This document shows, piece after piece, positions 35,301 through 46,159 of a stretch of 64,000 nucleotides of DNA (position 1 is the stretch's first letter; each line of letters starts with the position of its first letter). The stretch lies in the NCBI RefSeq assembly GCF_001623525.1, contig NZ_CP015225.1:2852001-2916000 (forward strand), in the 5' to 3' direction. Made by a program: the position numbers and the translations under genes. The stretch comes from Pseudomonas fluorescens. Its GTDB lineage: Bacteria > Pseudomonadota > Gammaproteobacteria > Pseudomonadales > Pseudomonadaceae. The notes below the pieces were generated by a model, which worked only from the letters and a program-made list of their open reading frames with translations, searched no databases and had not been told where the DNA came from.

Positions 35301-35933
35301 CATGATGGTGCCCACGGGCTTGAGGTCTGGCAAGAGAACCACTTCGATCTGGTCATCGCCGATTGCAACATGCCCATCATGAGCGGCTACGAACTGGCCC
35401 GGTCGATTCGTCGCGATGAATCCGAGCAGCAACGACCGCCCTGCACCCTACTGGGGTTCACTGCCAATGCCCAACCGGAGGAAAAACAACGCTGCCAGGA
35501 CGCTGGGATGGACGACTGCCTGTTCAAGCCAATCAGCCTGAGCGCCTTGAGCCAATGGATCAAGGCAGTCAAACCCGTCAGTTGCCCGGCAGCTTTCAGC
35601 ATACAAAGCCTGCAGGCGTTGACCGGCGGCGACCCGTCGTCCAACCGACGGCTGCTGGCCGAATTGCTCAGCAGCAGCCGCTCGGACCGCCAGGAGTTGC
35701 TCGACATCGCCCACAGCGCAAACCGGTCAGCACTGGCCGAAATAGCGCACAAGATAAAAGGCGTCGCCCGCATCGTCCAGGCGACCTCACTGATCCAGCG
35801 GTGCGAGGCGCTGGAACACGCTTGTCACCAGGCGCAAGCGCCCAGGCGAATCAGCGATTGCATCGACGCCCTCGACCGAGCCATGAGCGAACTGGAGCGG
35901 GCCCTCGAAACGGAGATCGCCAAGGCAAAATAA
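32313..35933 (+). CDS. BvgS/EvgS-like unorthodox hybrid sensor kinase
   Basis: The 1206-residue protein has a signal segment (RITECLLLISAAFYTGMLTAAANA), two periplasmic Venus-flytrap domains (about 55-285 and 295-530), a membrane helix near 539-561 and a PAS domain (about 585-700). These are followed by HisKA with His725 in MSHEIRTPMNAVIG, HATPase_c with NDSGIGIAPADL and GAGLGLVISRNL, a receiver with Asp1017 in IADCNMPIMSGYE, and an HPt domain with His1146 in IAHKIKG. All phosphorelay residues are present. ATG 32313 follows CAGG closely. BvgS-type sensors respond to small molecules or temperature; the ligand here is unknown. Confidence 0.93.
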   Translation: MLRRITECLLLISAAFYTGMLTAAANAPEQYTLLGRSSMAHTEVKLDDVHRAWLQDRQALVLGTSAPDYPPFDLSTSGRDYEGLTADYADIIAKAIDLPITVLRFGSREAAMAALKDGQIDMLGTANGFEARNPDIVLSTPYAVDQPVLVTRTNESRSLTDDLEGLRLSMVYHYLPLREIEKLYPKALITTYPSYQNAINAVAFGQADVFLGDTLSTHYMINKGYLSNIRMASFGKHESHGFGFAVRRSDTRLLEVINATLSQVSIAEQAAISKRWSAGSDLYLTDHRIQLTDREQRWLAGHPVVRVVVNETSAPFTFFDADGDFRGISADLLELIRLRTGLRLDIQRRQNDSEMIAAVLNDQADMIAALLPSSERQLQLKFSRPYVDSSFVLLTRKQSDTPTTLDQLGHASLAIAKGNPVIGWLRSQYPNLQIIETDGPLRAVEMLAHGQVDGSVNSQVMANYFISSYAWRDRLQISSTVGTQQAMFALATAKNATELNAILDKALTSIDPDELGVINNRWRGYVSPSEHTWRTYNRLFLQVVVGVGLLLLFSLAWNAYMQRQIRQRQRAELALNDQLEFMHSLLNGTPHPIYVRDRNGILQSCNDSYLQTFDVKREDVIGKSLMPGSMSNAFEAQEYQADYQRVMAEGTALIVDRPLHIGDRQLTIYHWILPYRNSAAEVQGIIGGWIDISERRQLFEELRASKQRADDANRAKSTFLATMSHEIRTPMNAVIGMLELALKQADKGRVDRSTIEVAYESASGMLELIGDILDIARIESGHLSLAPERVNLRALLQSVIRVFEGVARQKNLALSLQFDAAKGSPDVLMDPLRFKQVLSNLISNALKFTEQGQVVIKVRLSPTDRDDVLQMHLEVNDSGIGIAPADLQRLFEPFAQVDNTSRMARNGAGLGLVISRNLCRMMGGSLHMNSQPGTGTQVQVCLQLTVLATAPVRPPPEPVIETAQAPLNVLIVDDHPANRLLMSQQLEYLGHHYQVAHDGAHGLEVWQENHFDLVIADCNMPIMSGYELARSIRRDESEQQRPPCTLLGFTANAQPEEKQRCQDAGMDDCLFKPISLSALSQWIKAVKPVSCPAAFSIQSLQALTGGDPSSNRRLLAELLSSSRSDRQELLDIAHSANRSALAEIAHKIKGVARIVQATSLIQRCEALEHACHQAQAPRRISDCIDALDRAMSELERALETEIAKAK

Positions 35934-36046
35934 TCCAGCGTTTACTATGCTATTCGCTCAGCAGTGCGTACCTGGGGGTTCTCGATCGGTTTCCCTGCAC
36001 GCGGGAACACCATCGAGAACGCCCCCTGACACTTGGAGTGACTGCA

Positions 36047-38995
36047 ATGCCCAGCGCACCGCGTCCGGAAAAACGCCGGTTCCCCCTGCACGTTCACATC
36101 AGCGTGATGTTTACCCTGCTTCTGTTGCTGACCGGGGTGGTGCTGGGGATTTTCAATTACCGGCAAACCACGCAAATCATCCTGTCCAGCAGTGAGAAAC
36201 TGTTCAACCGTATTGAACAGGATGTGCGCCTGGATCTGTACGACACCTACGAACCCATCCGCCACCTGTTGAGGCTGTTGGCCGACTACCCGGCGACGCG
36301 CACTCCCCAGATGGCGCAACGCCTGGCCCTGCTCGTGCCCTTCAGCCAGGCACTGCGGGACAACCCGAACCTGGCATCGTTGTACCTGGGCGATCATCAG
36401 GGCAACTTCATGATGGTCCGGCCATTGCGCACCGTGGCCCTGAAAGTCGCCCTGCAGGCACCGGCCGAGGCGGTCTACCAAGTCTGGACCGTGGAGCGGG
36501 CAACCGAGCAAGGCCCGGTTCACTCCCAGTCGCTGTTCTACGACGAGACGCTGACGCTCATCGGGCGCCGGGACATTGTCGACGAAACCTACGACCCCCG
36601 CAGCCGCGGCTGGTTTCGCAGCGCCGCCGGCAGCACCGAGCAGATCACCACCGAGCCCTACGTTTTTTTCTCCACCCATAACGTCGGCACCACCCTCGCC
36701 CTGCGCAGTGGTGAGCAGGCTGTCATCGGCGCCGACCTGACCCTGGCGGCCCTGTCCCAGACCCTGGCCAAACACAAGGTGACCACCGGCACCGAAGTCG
36801 TCCTGCTCGATCCCAAGGGCAACGCAGTGGGTTATCCCGACAACAGCCGGCTGCTCGCCGATGCCCAGTCGGCACGCCTGATCAAGGCCCGAGACCTCAG
36901 CCCGGCCATCGCCGCTGCGCTCGACGACCACACCGATGCCACGCGCCTGGAAGCGGACGGACGCCAGTGGATCGTTTCTCGCAGCCACATGCAGGAAGGC
37001 GGGCCCCAGGGCCTGGAACTGGCGCTGCTGGTCCCTGAAGATGAGCTGCTGGACAATGCCTATCGCATGCGCTGGCAAGGCGCGCTCATCACCCTCGCCA
37101 CGCTGCTGCTGTGCCTGCCCCTGGGTTGGCTGACGTCCAGGATCCTGGTCAAGCCTTTGCGCGAACTGGTGCAGGAAGCCGATGCCATTCGCAGCTTTGA
37201 CTTCAACTACCCGGTGTCCCGTCGCTCCCCGGTGCTGGAAGTCGATCAGTTGAGCGTGTCGATGGCGCGCATGAAAGAGACCCTGGCGAGTTTCTTTGAA
37301 ATCACCGCCAGCCTGCGCGCCGAAACCCGCTTCGCCCCGTTGCTGGAACGGGTGTTGTTTGAAACCGTAAAAATCGGCCAGGCCCAGGCAGGCCTGATCT
37401 ACTTGCGCGAGAACGACGACAACCGGGTCAAGCCGTATGGGCTGGTCATCAATGGAACCCCCAGGGACCTCGAGGCCTTCAAGTTACGCAGTCATGAGCT
37501 CCAGGCTGGCGACAGCCCGCAATGGCTCCAGCAACTGGCCACCTCGGACAACCTCGTGGCCTCCCTGGGCTTCGAACAGGCGGCCGATCTGCAGAGCGTC
37601 CTGCGGGAGCTGGACTCGCCGCGCGTCCATCTGATCGGTATTCGCCTTCGCAATCGGCACCAGGAAACCGTCGGCGTCCTGGTACTGCTGATCACCGACA
37701 GCGGCACCGAAGCCGACCTGGAAAAACTGCAGCCCGACCGCATCGCCTTCCTGCAGGCCGTGTCCGGTGCCGCCGCCGTGAGCATCGAGGGCCAGCGCCT
37801 GCAAGCCAGGCAAAAGCAGTTGCTGGACGCCTTCATCCAATTGCTGGCCGGCGCGATCGATGCCAAGAGTCCCTACACGGGCGGCCATTGCCAGCGGGTG
37901 CCGGTCCTGACCCTGATGCTCGCCCAGGCGGCCGCTGCCAGCCAGGTACCGGCATTCGAAACCTATCGGCCCACCGAGGACGAATGGGAAGCCCTGCACA
38001 TCGCCGCCTGGCTGCACGATTGCGGCAAGGTCACCACCCCCGAATATGTGGTCGACAAGGCCACCAAGCTGGAAACCCTGAACGACCGGATCCACGAGAT
38101 ACGCACCCGCTTCGAGGTGCTCAAGCGCGACGCCTGGGTCGATTATTGGCAGGCCGTGGCAAGCGGCGGCGAGCCGTCATCCCTGGCGCAACAGCGCGAC
38201 GCGACATTGACGGCACTGGATGACGACTTTGCTTTCGTCGCCCGCTGCAACCTGGGCTCCGAAGCCATGGCCGAAGCCGATCTGCAGCGCCTGCGACACA
38301 TCGCGCAACGCCCGTGGACCCGGACCCTCGATGATCGCCTGGGGGTTTCCTGGGAAGAAAACCGGCGCCAGGCCCGCACGCCCAAGCCGACACTACCGGT
38401 CACTGAGCCACTGTTGGCAGACAAGCCCGAGCACCTGCTCGAACACCACGAAGCCGAACTGATCCCGGCGGAAAATCCGTGGGGCTTCCAGCTCGACGTA
38501 CCGGCCTGGAAATACAACCGCGGCGAGCTCTACAACCTGAGCATCACGCGAGGCACGCTAACCCGCGAGGAGCGCTACGTCATCAACCATCACATGGTGC
38601 AGACGATCCTGATGCTCAGCCAGTTGCCCTTTCCCAGTCACTTGGACAACGTGGCGGAGATCGCTGGCGGTCATCACGAGAAGATGGACGGCAGTGGTTA
38701 TCCCAAACGTCTCAAACGCGAAGAGATGAGCCTGCCGGCGCGCATGATGGCCATTGCCGACATTTTCGAAGCGCTGACGGCAGCCGACCGCCCCTACAAG
38801 AAAGCGAAGAAACTGAGCGAGGCCCTGGGCATCATGGCCACCATGTGCCGTGACGCCCATATCGATCCCGAGCTGTTCGGGTTGTTCATCGATGAAAAGA
38901 TCTACCTGAGCTACGCCAACCAGTTCCTCGACCCGCACCAGATCGATGAAATCGATCCCCACGGCCTGCTGGTCAAGGCAGGGTTGAAGGTATGA
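36047..38995 (+). CDS. HD-GYP domain protein with dCache, HAMP and GAF regions
   Basis: The 982-residue inner-membrane protein has a first helix (VMFTLLLLLTGVVLGIFNY), a periplasmic dCache-like region (about 40-340), a second helix (ALITLATLLLCLPLGWL), HAMP, a GAF-like region (about 440-590) and an HD-GYP domain. The HD pair is His657-Asp658 in WLHDCGKV and the GYP motif lies near residue 884 in HHEKMDGSGYPKRL. About 150 residues separate the usual HDxGK block from the following HH block, an insertion. Such proteins hydrolyse c-di-GMP. It begins 113 bases after the sensor kinase gene; GGAG lies eight bases before the ATG. Confidence 0.88.
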   Translation: MPSAPRPEKRRFPLHVHISVMFTLLLLLTGVVLGIFNYRQTTQIILSSSEKLFNRIEQDVRLDLYDTYEPIRHLLRLLADYPATRTPQMAQRLALLVPFSQALRDNPNLASLYLGDHQGNFMMVRPLRTVALKVALQAPAEAVYQVWTVERATEQGPVHSQSLFYDETLTLIGRRDIVDETYDPRSRGWFRSAAGSTEQITTEPYVFFSTHNVGTTLALRSGEQAVIGADLTLAALSQTLAKHKVTTGTEVVLLDPKGNAVGYPDNSRLLADAQSARLIKARDLSPAIAAALDDHTDATRLEADGRQWIVSRSHMQEGGPQGLELALLVPEDELLDNAYRMRWQGALITLATLLLCLPLGWLTSRILVKPLRELVQEADAIRSFDFNYPVSRRSPVLEVDQLSVSMARMKETLASFFEITASLRAETRFAPLLERVLFETVKIGQAQAGLIYLRENDDNRVKPYGLVINGTPRDLEAFKLRSHELQAGDSPQWLQQLATSDNLVASLGFEQAADLQSVLRELDSPRVHLIGIRLRNRHQETVGVLVLLITDSGTEADLEKLQPDRIAFLQAVSGAAAVSIEGQRLQARQKQLLDAFIQLLAGAIDAKSPYTGGHCQRVPVLTLMLAQAAAASQVPAFETYRPTEDEWEALHIAAWLHDCGKVTTPEYVVDKATKLETLNDRIHEIRTRFEVLKRDAWVDYWQAVASGGEPSSLAQQRDATLTALDDDFAFVARCNLGSEAMAEADLQRLRHIAQRPWTRTLDDRLGVSWEENRRQARTPKPTLPVTEPLLADKPEHLLEHHEAELIPAENPWGFQLDVPAWKYNRGELYNLSITRGTLTREERYVINHHMVQTILMLSQLPFPSHLDNVAEIAGGHHEKMDGSGYPKRLKREEMSLPARMMAIADIFEALTAADRPYKKAKKLSEALGIMATMCRDAHIDPELFGLFIDEKIYLSYANQFLDPHQIDEIDPHGLLVKAGLKV

Positions 38996-39478
38996 TCAGC
39001 AATCCGTCAGGCGCAGGAATATCGCGGCCAACTGCTCGATGCCGGCTTGATCATGCTCGGTAAAACGCGCCAGTTTCGGGCTGTCCAGGTCGAGCACGCC
39101 GATCAGGCGCCCGTCCTTGACCAACGGCACCACCAGTTCGCTGTTCGACGCGCTGTCGCAGGCGATGTGCCCGGCGAAGGCATGGACGTCTTCGACGCGC
39201 TGGGTCTGCCGGGTCGCGGCCGCCGTACCGCACACGCCACGGCCAAAGGGGATCCGCACGCAGGCGATCTGGCCCTGGAACGGTCCCAGGACCAGCTCTT
39301 CGTTGCGATTGAGGTAAAAACCGGCCCAGTTCAGGTCGTCCAGCTGACTGGACAGGAAAGCCGAGAACTGCGCGGCGTTGGCGATGAAGTCACGCTCATC
39401 GGCCAGCAAGGATTCCAGCTGTGCCGATAACAACGCGTAGCCGTCAAGGCCGACTCCGGTGCCCTTCAAATCGATCAT
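38996..39478 (-). CDS. msrC: Free methionine-(R)-sulfoxide reductase (GAF type)
   Basis: The 160-residue GAF protein reduces free Met-R-sulfoxide using thioredoxin. It has the three characteristic cysteines in GQIACVRIPFGRGVCGTAA and GHIACDSASNSELVVPL, and DLNWAGFYL near the N-terminus. ATG 39478 overlaps the stop of the upstream DUF815 gene by four bases, so the two are translated together. The longer open frame upstream is not supported. Confidence 0.92.
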   Translation of the reverse strand: MIDLKGTGVGLDGYALLSAQLESLLADERDFIANAAQFSAFLSSQLDDLNWAGFYLNRNEELVLGPFQGQIACVRIPFGRGVCGTAAATRQTQRVEDVHAFAGHIACDSASNSELVVPLVKDGRLIGVLDLDSPKLARFTEHDQAGIEQLAAIFLRLTDC

Positions 39479-40365
39479 GCCTTGTGCTCCAACAATTTCA
39501 GGCCTACCCAATAACGGGCAAACTGATAGGCGCAACGTCCGTTGCGATTGCCGCGACCGGTTGCCCAGCGCACCGCCAGTACATCCAGCGCTTCGTCGCG
39601 CTGCCAGGCCAGCCCGGCCTTGGCTGCCAATTCGCCGATCCAGTGCTCCACCACGTTAAGGAAATGCTCCTGGGTAAACGGATAAAACGACAGCCACAGG
39701 CCAAAGCGGTCGGACAAGGCGATCTTGTCCTCTACCGCTTCGCTGGGATGAAGTTCGCCGTCGACCCGTTTCCAGTTCTCGTTGTCGCTTTCCTTCTCCG
39801 GCACCAGGTGACGACGGTTGGAAGTGGCATACAGCAACACGTTGTCCGGCGCCTGCTCCAGGGAACCATCCAACACGCTCTTGAGCACGCGGTAATCGCC
39901 TTCACCGGATTCGAACGACAAGTCATCGCAGAACAACACGAAGCGCTGGGGCAGTTTCGCAACCTGCTCCACCACCCGAGGCAGATCGGCCAGGTGGTCG
40001 CGTTCGATCTCGATCAAGCGCAGGCCATGCGGGGCATGTTCAGCCAACAGGGCGCGTACCAGGGACGACTTGCCGGTGCCACGCGAGCCCCAGAGCAAGG
40101 CATGGTTGGCAGGCATGCCATCGATGAACTGCCGGGTGTTGCGGCCCAGTTGTTCGACCTGGCGGTCTACGCCGATCAGGTCCGACAGGCGCATGTCGAG
40201 GCTGACCTGCAGCGGCAGCAGGTAGCCGCTACGGCCGTCACGCTGCCAGCGGGCGGCCAGGGTCTGGGTCCAATCGATGGTGGGCCGGGGCGCCGGCAGC
40301 AAAGGCTCGATCCGGGCCAGCACGGCATCGGCACGCTCAAGAAAAGCATTCAATCGCGAGTCCAC
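39475..40365 (-). CDS. DUF815 AAA-type ATPase
   Basis: The 296-residue cytoplasmic ATPase has a Walker A motif GSRGTGKSSLVRALL, a Walker B-like FVLFCDDLSFE and YATSNRRHLV as sensor 1, typical of DUF815. The function of the family is unknown. GTG 40365 is preceded by GAGGAGAAGAC, a very good ribosome site. It is the first gene of a pair with the methionine sulfoxide reductase. Confidence 0.92.
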   Translation of the reverse strand: MDSRLNAFLERADAVLARIEPLLPAPRPTIDWTQTLAARWQRDGRSGYLLPLQVSLDMRLSDLIGVDRQVEQLGRNTRQFIDGMPANHALLWGSRGTGKSSLVRALLAEHAPHGLRLIEIERDHLADLPRVVEQVAKLPQRFVLFCDDLSFESGEGDYRVLKSVLDGSLEQAPDNVLLYATSNRRHLVPEKESDNENWKRVDGELHPSEAVEDKIALSDRFGLWLSFYPFTQEHFLNVVEHWIGELAAKAGLAWQRDEALDVLAVRWATGRGNRNGRCAYQFARYWVGLKLLEHKA

Positions 40366-40513
40366 GTCTTCTCCTCGGACAGGTTCACAGTAATGATGGC
40401 GCTCGAGCTACGAAACGTCGTATCCAATGGCGGGTCTACTTCACACAATACACACCGGCTGCACCGGTACTCAGAGATGATCAGCTATGCTTGACCGGCG
40501 AAGGGAAACGTAA

Positions 40514-42833
<2,320 letters not shown>

Positions 42834-42850
<17 letters not shown>

Positions 42851-43295
42851 TCTGGCCCAACAGGTGATCGAGACCGTCTCGCAATGTTGCGAGGCGGTCC
42901 AGGTCGATACCGCTGTCGCACAACAGGCGGGCCTTGAGCGGGCCGACCTGTTCACGCAAGGCTCGTCCGGCAATCGTCAGGCTCAAGTGCACCTCCCGCT
43001 CGTCCCGGGCCGAACGCTGGCGCTGGACCAGGTCCAGCTGCTCCAGGCGCTTGAGCAGCGGCGTCAGCGTCCCGGAATCCAGTAGCAAACGCTCACCCAG
43101 CGCCTTGACCGTCGGCTGTGCCGGGGCCGTGTCCTGCCATTCCCAGAGCACCAGCATCGCCAGGTATTGCGGATAGGTCAGGCCGAGTTGATCGAGCATT
43201 GGCTTGTAGCCACGGATCACTGCACGCGAAGCAGCGTACAGCTTGAAGCACAACTGGCTGTCGAGCTTCAGGGAATCGACTGACAGGTCATTCAT
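42834..43295 (-). CDS. ospR: MarR-family oxidative stress regulator OspR
   Basis: The 153-residue MarR/OhrR-type repressor has the redox-sensing cysteine near residue 16 (LDSQLCFKLYAASRAVIRGYKPML), LTYPQYLAMLVLWE, and the winged helix LGERLLLDSGTLTPLLKRLEQLDLVQRQRSARDEREVHLSLT in outline. OspR controls the adjacent glutathione peroxidase gene. Its ATG overlaps the stop of gpx (ATGA), so it is second in a gpx-ospR operon. Its 3' end overlaps sagS by 17 bases on the other strand. Confidence 0.9.
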
Positions 43296-43777
43296 TTGAG
43301 CAGCGCTTCGATCTCACTGGTCAGGTCCTGGGGCTTGGTGGTCGGGGCAAAACGCTTGACCACTTGGCCGTCCCTGCCGATCAGGAACTTGGTGAAATTC
43401 CACTTGATGCCTTTGGACCCCAGCACCCCGGGCGCCCGCTGTTTAAGCTGGACGAACAGGGGATGGGCGTTGGCGCCGTTGACCTCGATTTTCTTGAACA
43501 GCGGAAAACTCACACCGAAGTTCAACTCGCAGAACTCGGTAATCGCCCCCTCGTCGCCCGGCTCCTGCTTGCCAAACTGATTGCAGGGAAAGCCCAACAC
43601 CACCAGGCCCTGGTCCTTGTAGGTCTGCCACAACGCCTCAAGCCCCTTGTATTGCGGAGTGAACCCGCACTGGCTGGCCGTGTTGACCACCAGCACAGCC
43701 TTGCCGGCGAAATCGGCGAGGGTCTTTTGCTCCCCCTTGATGGTGGTGCACGGGATGCTCAGCAGATTGTCGCTCAT
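43292..43777 (-). CDS. gpx: Glutathione peroxidase-like thiol peroxidase
   Basis: The 161-residue enzyme reduces organic hydroperoxides. It has the catalytic cysteine in NTASQCGFTPQYKGLEALW, the glutamine in FPCNQFGKQEPG, and the tryptophan and asparagine in IKWNFTKFLIG. Cysteine replaces selenocysteine, so thioredoxin is a likely reductant. It starts the operon with ospR, which would repress it until oxidised. Confidence 0.93.
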   Translation of the reverse strand: MSDNLLSIPCTTIKGEQKTLADFAGKAVLVVNTASQCGFTPQYKGLEALWQTYKDQGLVVLGFPCNQFGKQEPGDEGAITEFCELNFGVSFPLFKKIEVNGANAHPLFVQLKQRAPGVLGSKGIKWNFTKFLIGRDGQVVKRFAPTTKPQDLTSEIEALLK

Positions 43778-43881
43778 GGCAAGGCTCCAAAACGAATAGG
43801 ACAGGCGGTGAAGATAGCGAGCGATTCAATTGTGTGCAATTTAATTATCCGAACCCATGGTCTGTGGAGCCCACAGGCTCT

Positions 43882-44014
43882 TGTGGCGAGGGAGCTTGCT
43901 CCCGCTCGGCGGCGCAGCCGTCGTAAACCCGGCTGGTGCGATTTTCCTGCAAGACCGCGTCATCCCCTATTGGGGCGGCTGCGCCGCCCAGCGGGAGCAA
44001 GCTCCCTCGCCACA
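43882..44014. repeat. REP pair with long centre (GTGGCGAGGGAGC type)
   Basis: Inverted REP copies flank a 90-base centre containing GGCGGCGCAGCCG and CGGCTGCGCCGCC, which extend the pairing. It lies between msrB and gpx. Confidence 0.9.
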
Positions 44015-44032
44015 GGGGATTGTGAGCAATCC

Positions 44033-44425
44033 CTAACGGGGTACGAGATCCAGGCACACCGAGTTGATGCAGTACCGCAAACCCGTGGGCGGCGGGCCGT
44101 CGGGGAAGACGTGGCCCAGGTGGGCATCGCATTTGGCGCAGACCACCTCGGTGCGAATCATGCCGTGGCTGACGTCCCGCACCTCCACCACCGCGCTGCC
44201 TTCGATCGGCGCGTAGAAACTTGGCCAGCCACAGCCCGAATCGAATTTGGTCTGCGAATCGAACAACGGCTCGTTGCAGCAGATGCAGTGGTACACGCCG
44301 TCGGTCTTGGTGGCGTTGTATTTACCGGAGAATGGCCGTTCGGTGCCCTTCAGCCGACAGACGTTGTACTGCTCCGGGTCGAGCATGGAGCGCCATTCTT
44401 CAAGGGTTTTTTCCAACTTTTCCAT
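44033..44425 (-). CDS. msrB: Peptide methionine-(R)-sulfoxide reductase MsrB
   Basis: The 130-residue enzyme repairs Met-R-sulfoxide in proteins. It has the zinc-binding pairs in [11 protein letters not shown] and [28 protein letters not shown], and the catalytic [14 protein letters not shown] 44425 follows TAGGACG with GAGG just before. The open frame extending to 44539 runs through a hairpin and is not supported. It is upstream of gpx-ospR on the same strand. Confidence 0.95.
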   Translation of the reverse strand: MEKLEKTLEEWRSMLDPEQYNVCRLKGTERPFSGKYNATKTDGVYHCICCNEPLFDSQTKFDSGCGWPSFYAPIEGSAVVEVRDVSHGMIRTEVVCAKCDAHLGHVFPDGPPPTGLRYCINSVCLDLVPR

Positions 44426-44445
44426 CGTCCTACCTCGGCAATTGA

Positions 44446-44480
44446 AAAAGCCCGATCCGACGCTTTTCCGCAGATCGGGC
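44446..44480 (-). terminator. Terminator-like hairpin in the msrB leader
   Basis: On the minus strand GCCCGATC, a 15-base loop, GATCGGGC and TTTTTC form an intrinsic-terminator shape. The T-run ends 20 bases before the msrB ATG. It may be an attenuator, or end a short upstream transcript. Confidence 0.65.
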
Positions 44481-44645
44481 GGCACGTATGATTGCGCCTC
44501 GTCAGACGCCAGTCTGGCAGTCACGTCATGCGCATTCAAACGGATTGTGACGCCTATACCGCGTCAGGCCTGGGCACAGACGCAGGATTCCCAGTACGGT
44601 GGTTCATACGCCGCCTGGATCGTTCATTTTCGGGAACACATCGCC

Positions 44646-45857
44646 ATGCAGGTCAGCAAATCGAACAAGCTCGCCAACGTCTGCTACGACATTCGCGGCC
44701 CGGTGCTCAAGCACGCCAAACGCCTGGAAGAGGAAGGCCATCGCATCCTCAAGCTGAACATCGGTAACCCGGCCCCCTTTGGTTTCGAAGCGCCCGATGA
44801 AATCCTCCAGGACGTCATCCGCAACCTGCCGACCGCCCAGGGCTACAGCGACTCCAAGGGCCTGTTCAGCGCCCGCAAGGCCGTGATGCAGTACTACCAG
44901 CAGAAGCAGGTCGAAGGTGTCGGCATCGAGGACATCTACCTGGGTAACGGCGTGTCCGAGCTGATCGTGATGTCCATGCAGGCCCTGCTCAACAATGGCG
45001 ACGAAGTGCTGGTGCCGGCGCCGGACTATCCGCTGTGGACCGCTGCCGTGAGCCTGTCCGGTGGCAATCCGGTGCATTACCTGTGCGACGAACAGGCCAA
45101 CTGGTTTCCCGACCTGGCGGACATCAAGGCCAAGATCACGCCCAATACCAAGGCACTGGTGATCATCAACCCGAACAATCCGACCGGCGCGGTGTATTCC
45201 AGGGAAGTGCTGCTGGGCATGCTGGAACTGGCCCGCCAACACAACCTGGTGGTGTTTTCCGACGAGATCTACGACAAGATCCTCTACGACGACGCCGTGC
45301 ACATCTGCACTGCATCCCTGGCACCGGACCTGCTGTGCCTGACCTTCAACGGCCTGTCCAAATCCTATCGGGTAGCGGGTTTCCGATCAGGCTGGGTTGT
45401 TATTTCCGGTCCCAAGCATCACGCCCAGAGCTACATCGAAGGCATCGACATGCTGGCCAACATGCGCCTGTGTGCCAACGTGCCGAGCCAGCATGCGATC
45501 CAGACGGCGCTGGGCGGCTACCAGAGCATCAACGACCTGGTCCTGCCCCAGGGCCGGCTGCTGGAACAGCGCAATCGAACCTGGGAACTGCTCAACGACA
45601 TTCCCGGCGTCAGTTGTGTCAAGCCGATGGGCGCGCTGTATGCCTTCCCGCGGATCGACCCGAAGGTCTGCCCGATCCACAACGATGAAAAATTCGTCCT
45701 CGACCTGCTGCTGTCCGAGAAGCTGCTGGTGGTCCAGGGCACGGCGTTCAACTGGCCGTGGCCGGATCACTTCCGCGTCGTGACCCTGCCACGGGTCGAT
45801 GACCTCGACCAGGCCATTGGCCGGATCGGCAACTTCCTCAAGTCCTACCGTCAGTAA
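44646..45857 (+). CDS. alaA: Alanine-forming class I aminotransferase (AlaA type)
   Basis: The 403-residue PLP enzyme matches the AlaA family that makes alanine from pyruvate and glutamate. It has LKLNIGNPAPFGF, YSDSKGLFSARKAV, NPNNPTGAVYS, VFSDEIYDKILYD and the PLP lysine in FNGLSKSYRVAGFRSGW. ATG 44646 is the only good start (product MQVSKSNKLANVCYDIRGPV). It is divergent from msrB and ends in a strong terminator. Confidence 0.9.
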   Translation: MQVSKSNKLANVCYDIRGPVLKHAKRLEEEGHRILKLNIGNPAPFGFEAPDEILQDVIRNLPTAQGYSDSKGLFSARKAVMQYYQQKQVEGVGIEDIYLGNGVSELIVMSMQALLNNGDEVLVPAPDYPLWTAAVSLSGGNPVHYLCDEQANWFPDLADIKAKITPNTKALVIINPNNPTGAVYSREVLLGMLELARQHNLVVFSDEIYDKILYDDAVHICTASLAPDLLCLTFNGLSKSYRVAGFRSGWVVISGPKHHAQSYIEGIDMLANMRLCANVPSQHAIQTALGGYQSINDLVLPQGRLLEQRNRTWELLNDIPGVSCVKPMGALYAFPRIDPKVCPIHNDEKFVLDLLLSEKLLVVQGTAFNWPWPDHFRVVTLPRVDDLDQAIGRIGNFLKSYRQ

Positions 45858-45863
45858 GCCAGG

Positions 45864-45900
45864 CAGCGTGCGAGGCGTCCTCACCTCGCACGCTGTTTGA
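45864..45900 (+). terminator. Intrinsic terminator of alaA
   Basis: CAGCGTGCGAGG pairs perfectly with CCTCGCACGCTG across eight bases and is followed by TTTGATT. Confidence 0.9.
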
Positions 45901-46085
45901 TTCAGCAACATATCCGTTCCGCCGACTCCGTCGGGCCTTCTACACTGGGGATTGGACGGTCAACATGCATCTGGGCTCAACGTTCACGGGGGGCAGGCAG
46001 CGCATTTCTTTTCCCTGGTCACTTTCAGAAAAGTCTTTCAAACATTTAGGACGCGTGTAGGACACAGTTTGAAATAGTCGGCGAG

Positions 46086-46114
46086 TTGAATAGCCTGCGG
46101 CGGCACCTTATATA
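46086..46114 (+). promoter_or_regulatory. htpX promoter
   Basis: TTGAAT (46086-46091), 17 bases, TATATA (46109-46114) makes a sigma-70 promoter 46 bases before the start codon. A sigma-32 site with correct spacing was not found. The rest of 45901-46085 shows no gene. Confidence 0.65.
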
Positions 46115-46159
46115 CCCCGCATAACGCTACATCTTTAGCACGAGGAGATTTTCACAACC

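Noticed and set aside
44426..44539. N-terminal extension of MsrB
   Set aside because: It would run through the leader hairpin, lacks a ribosome site, and MsrB proteins start near [11 protein letters not shown].
46066..46122. Sigma-32 heat-shock promoter before htpX
   Set aside because: TTGAAA-like and CCCCGCAT-like elements exist but their spacing is not that of a sigma-32 promoter. A sigma-70 arrangement with 17-base spacing fits.
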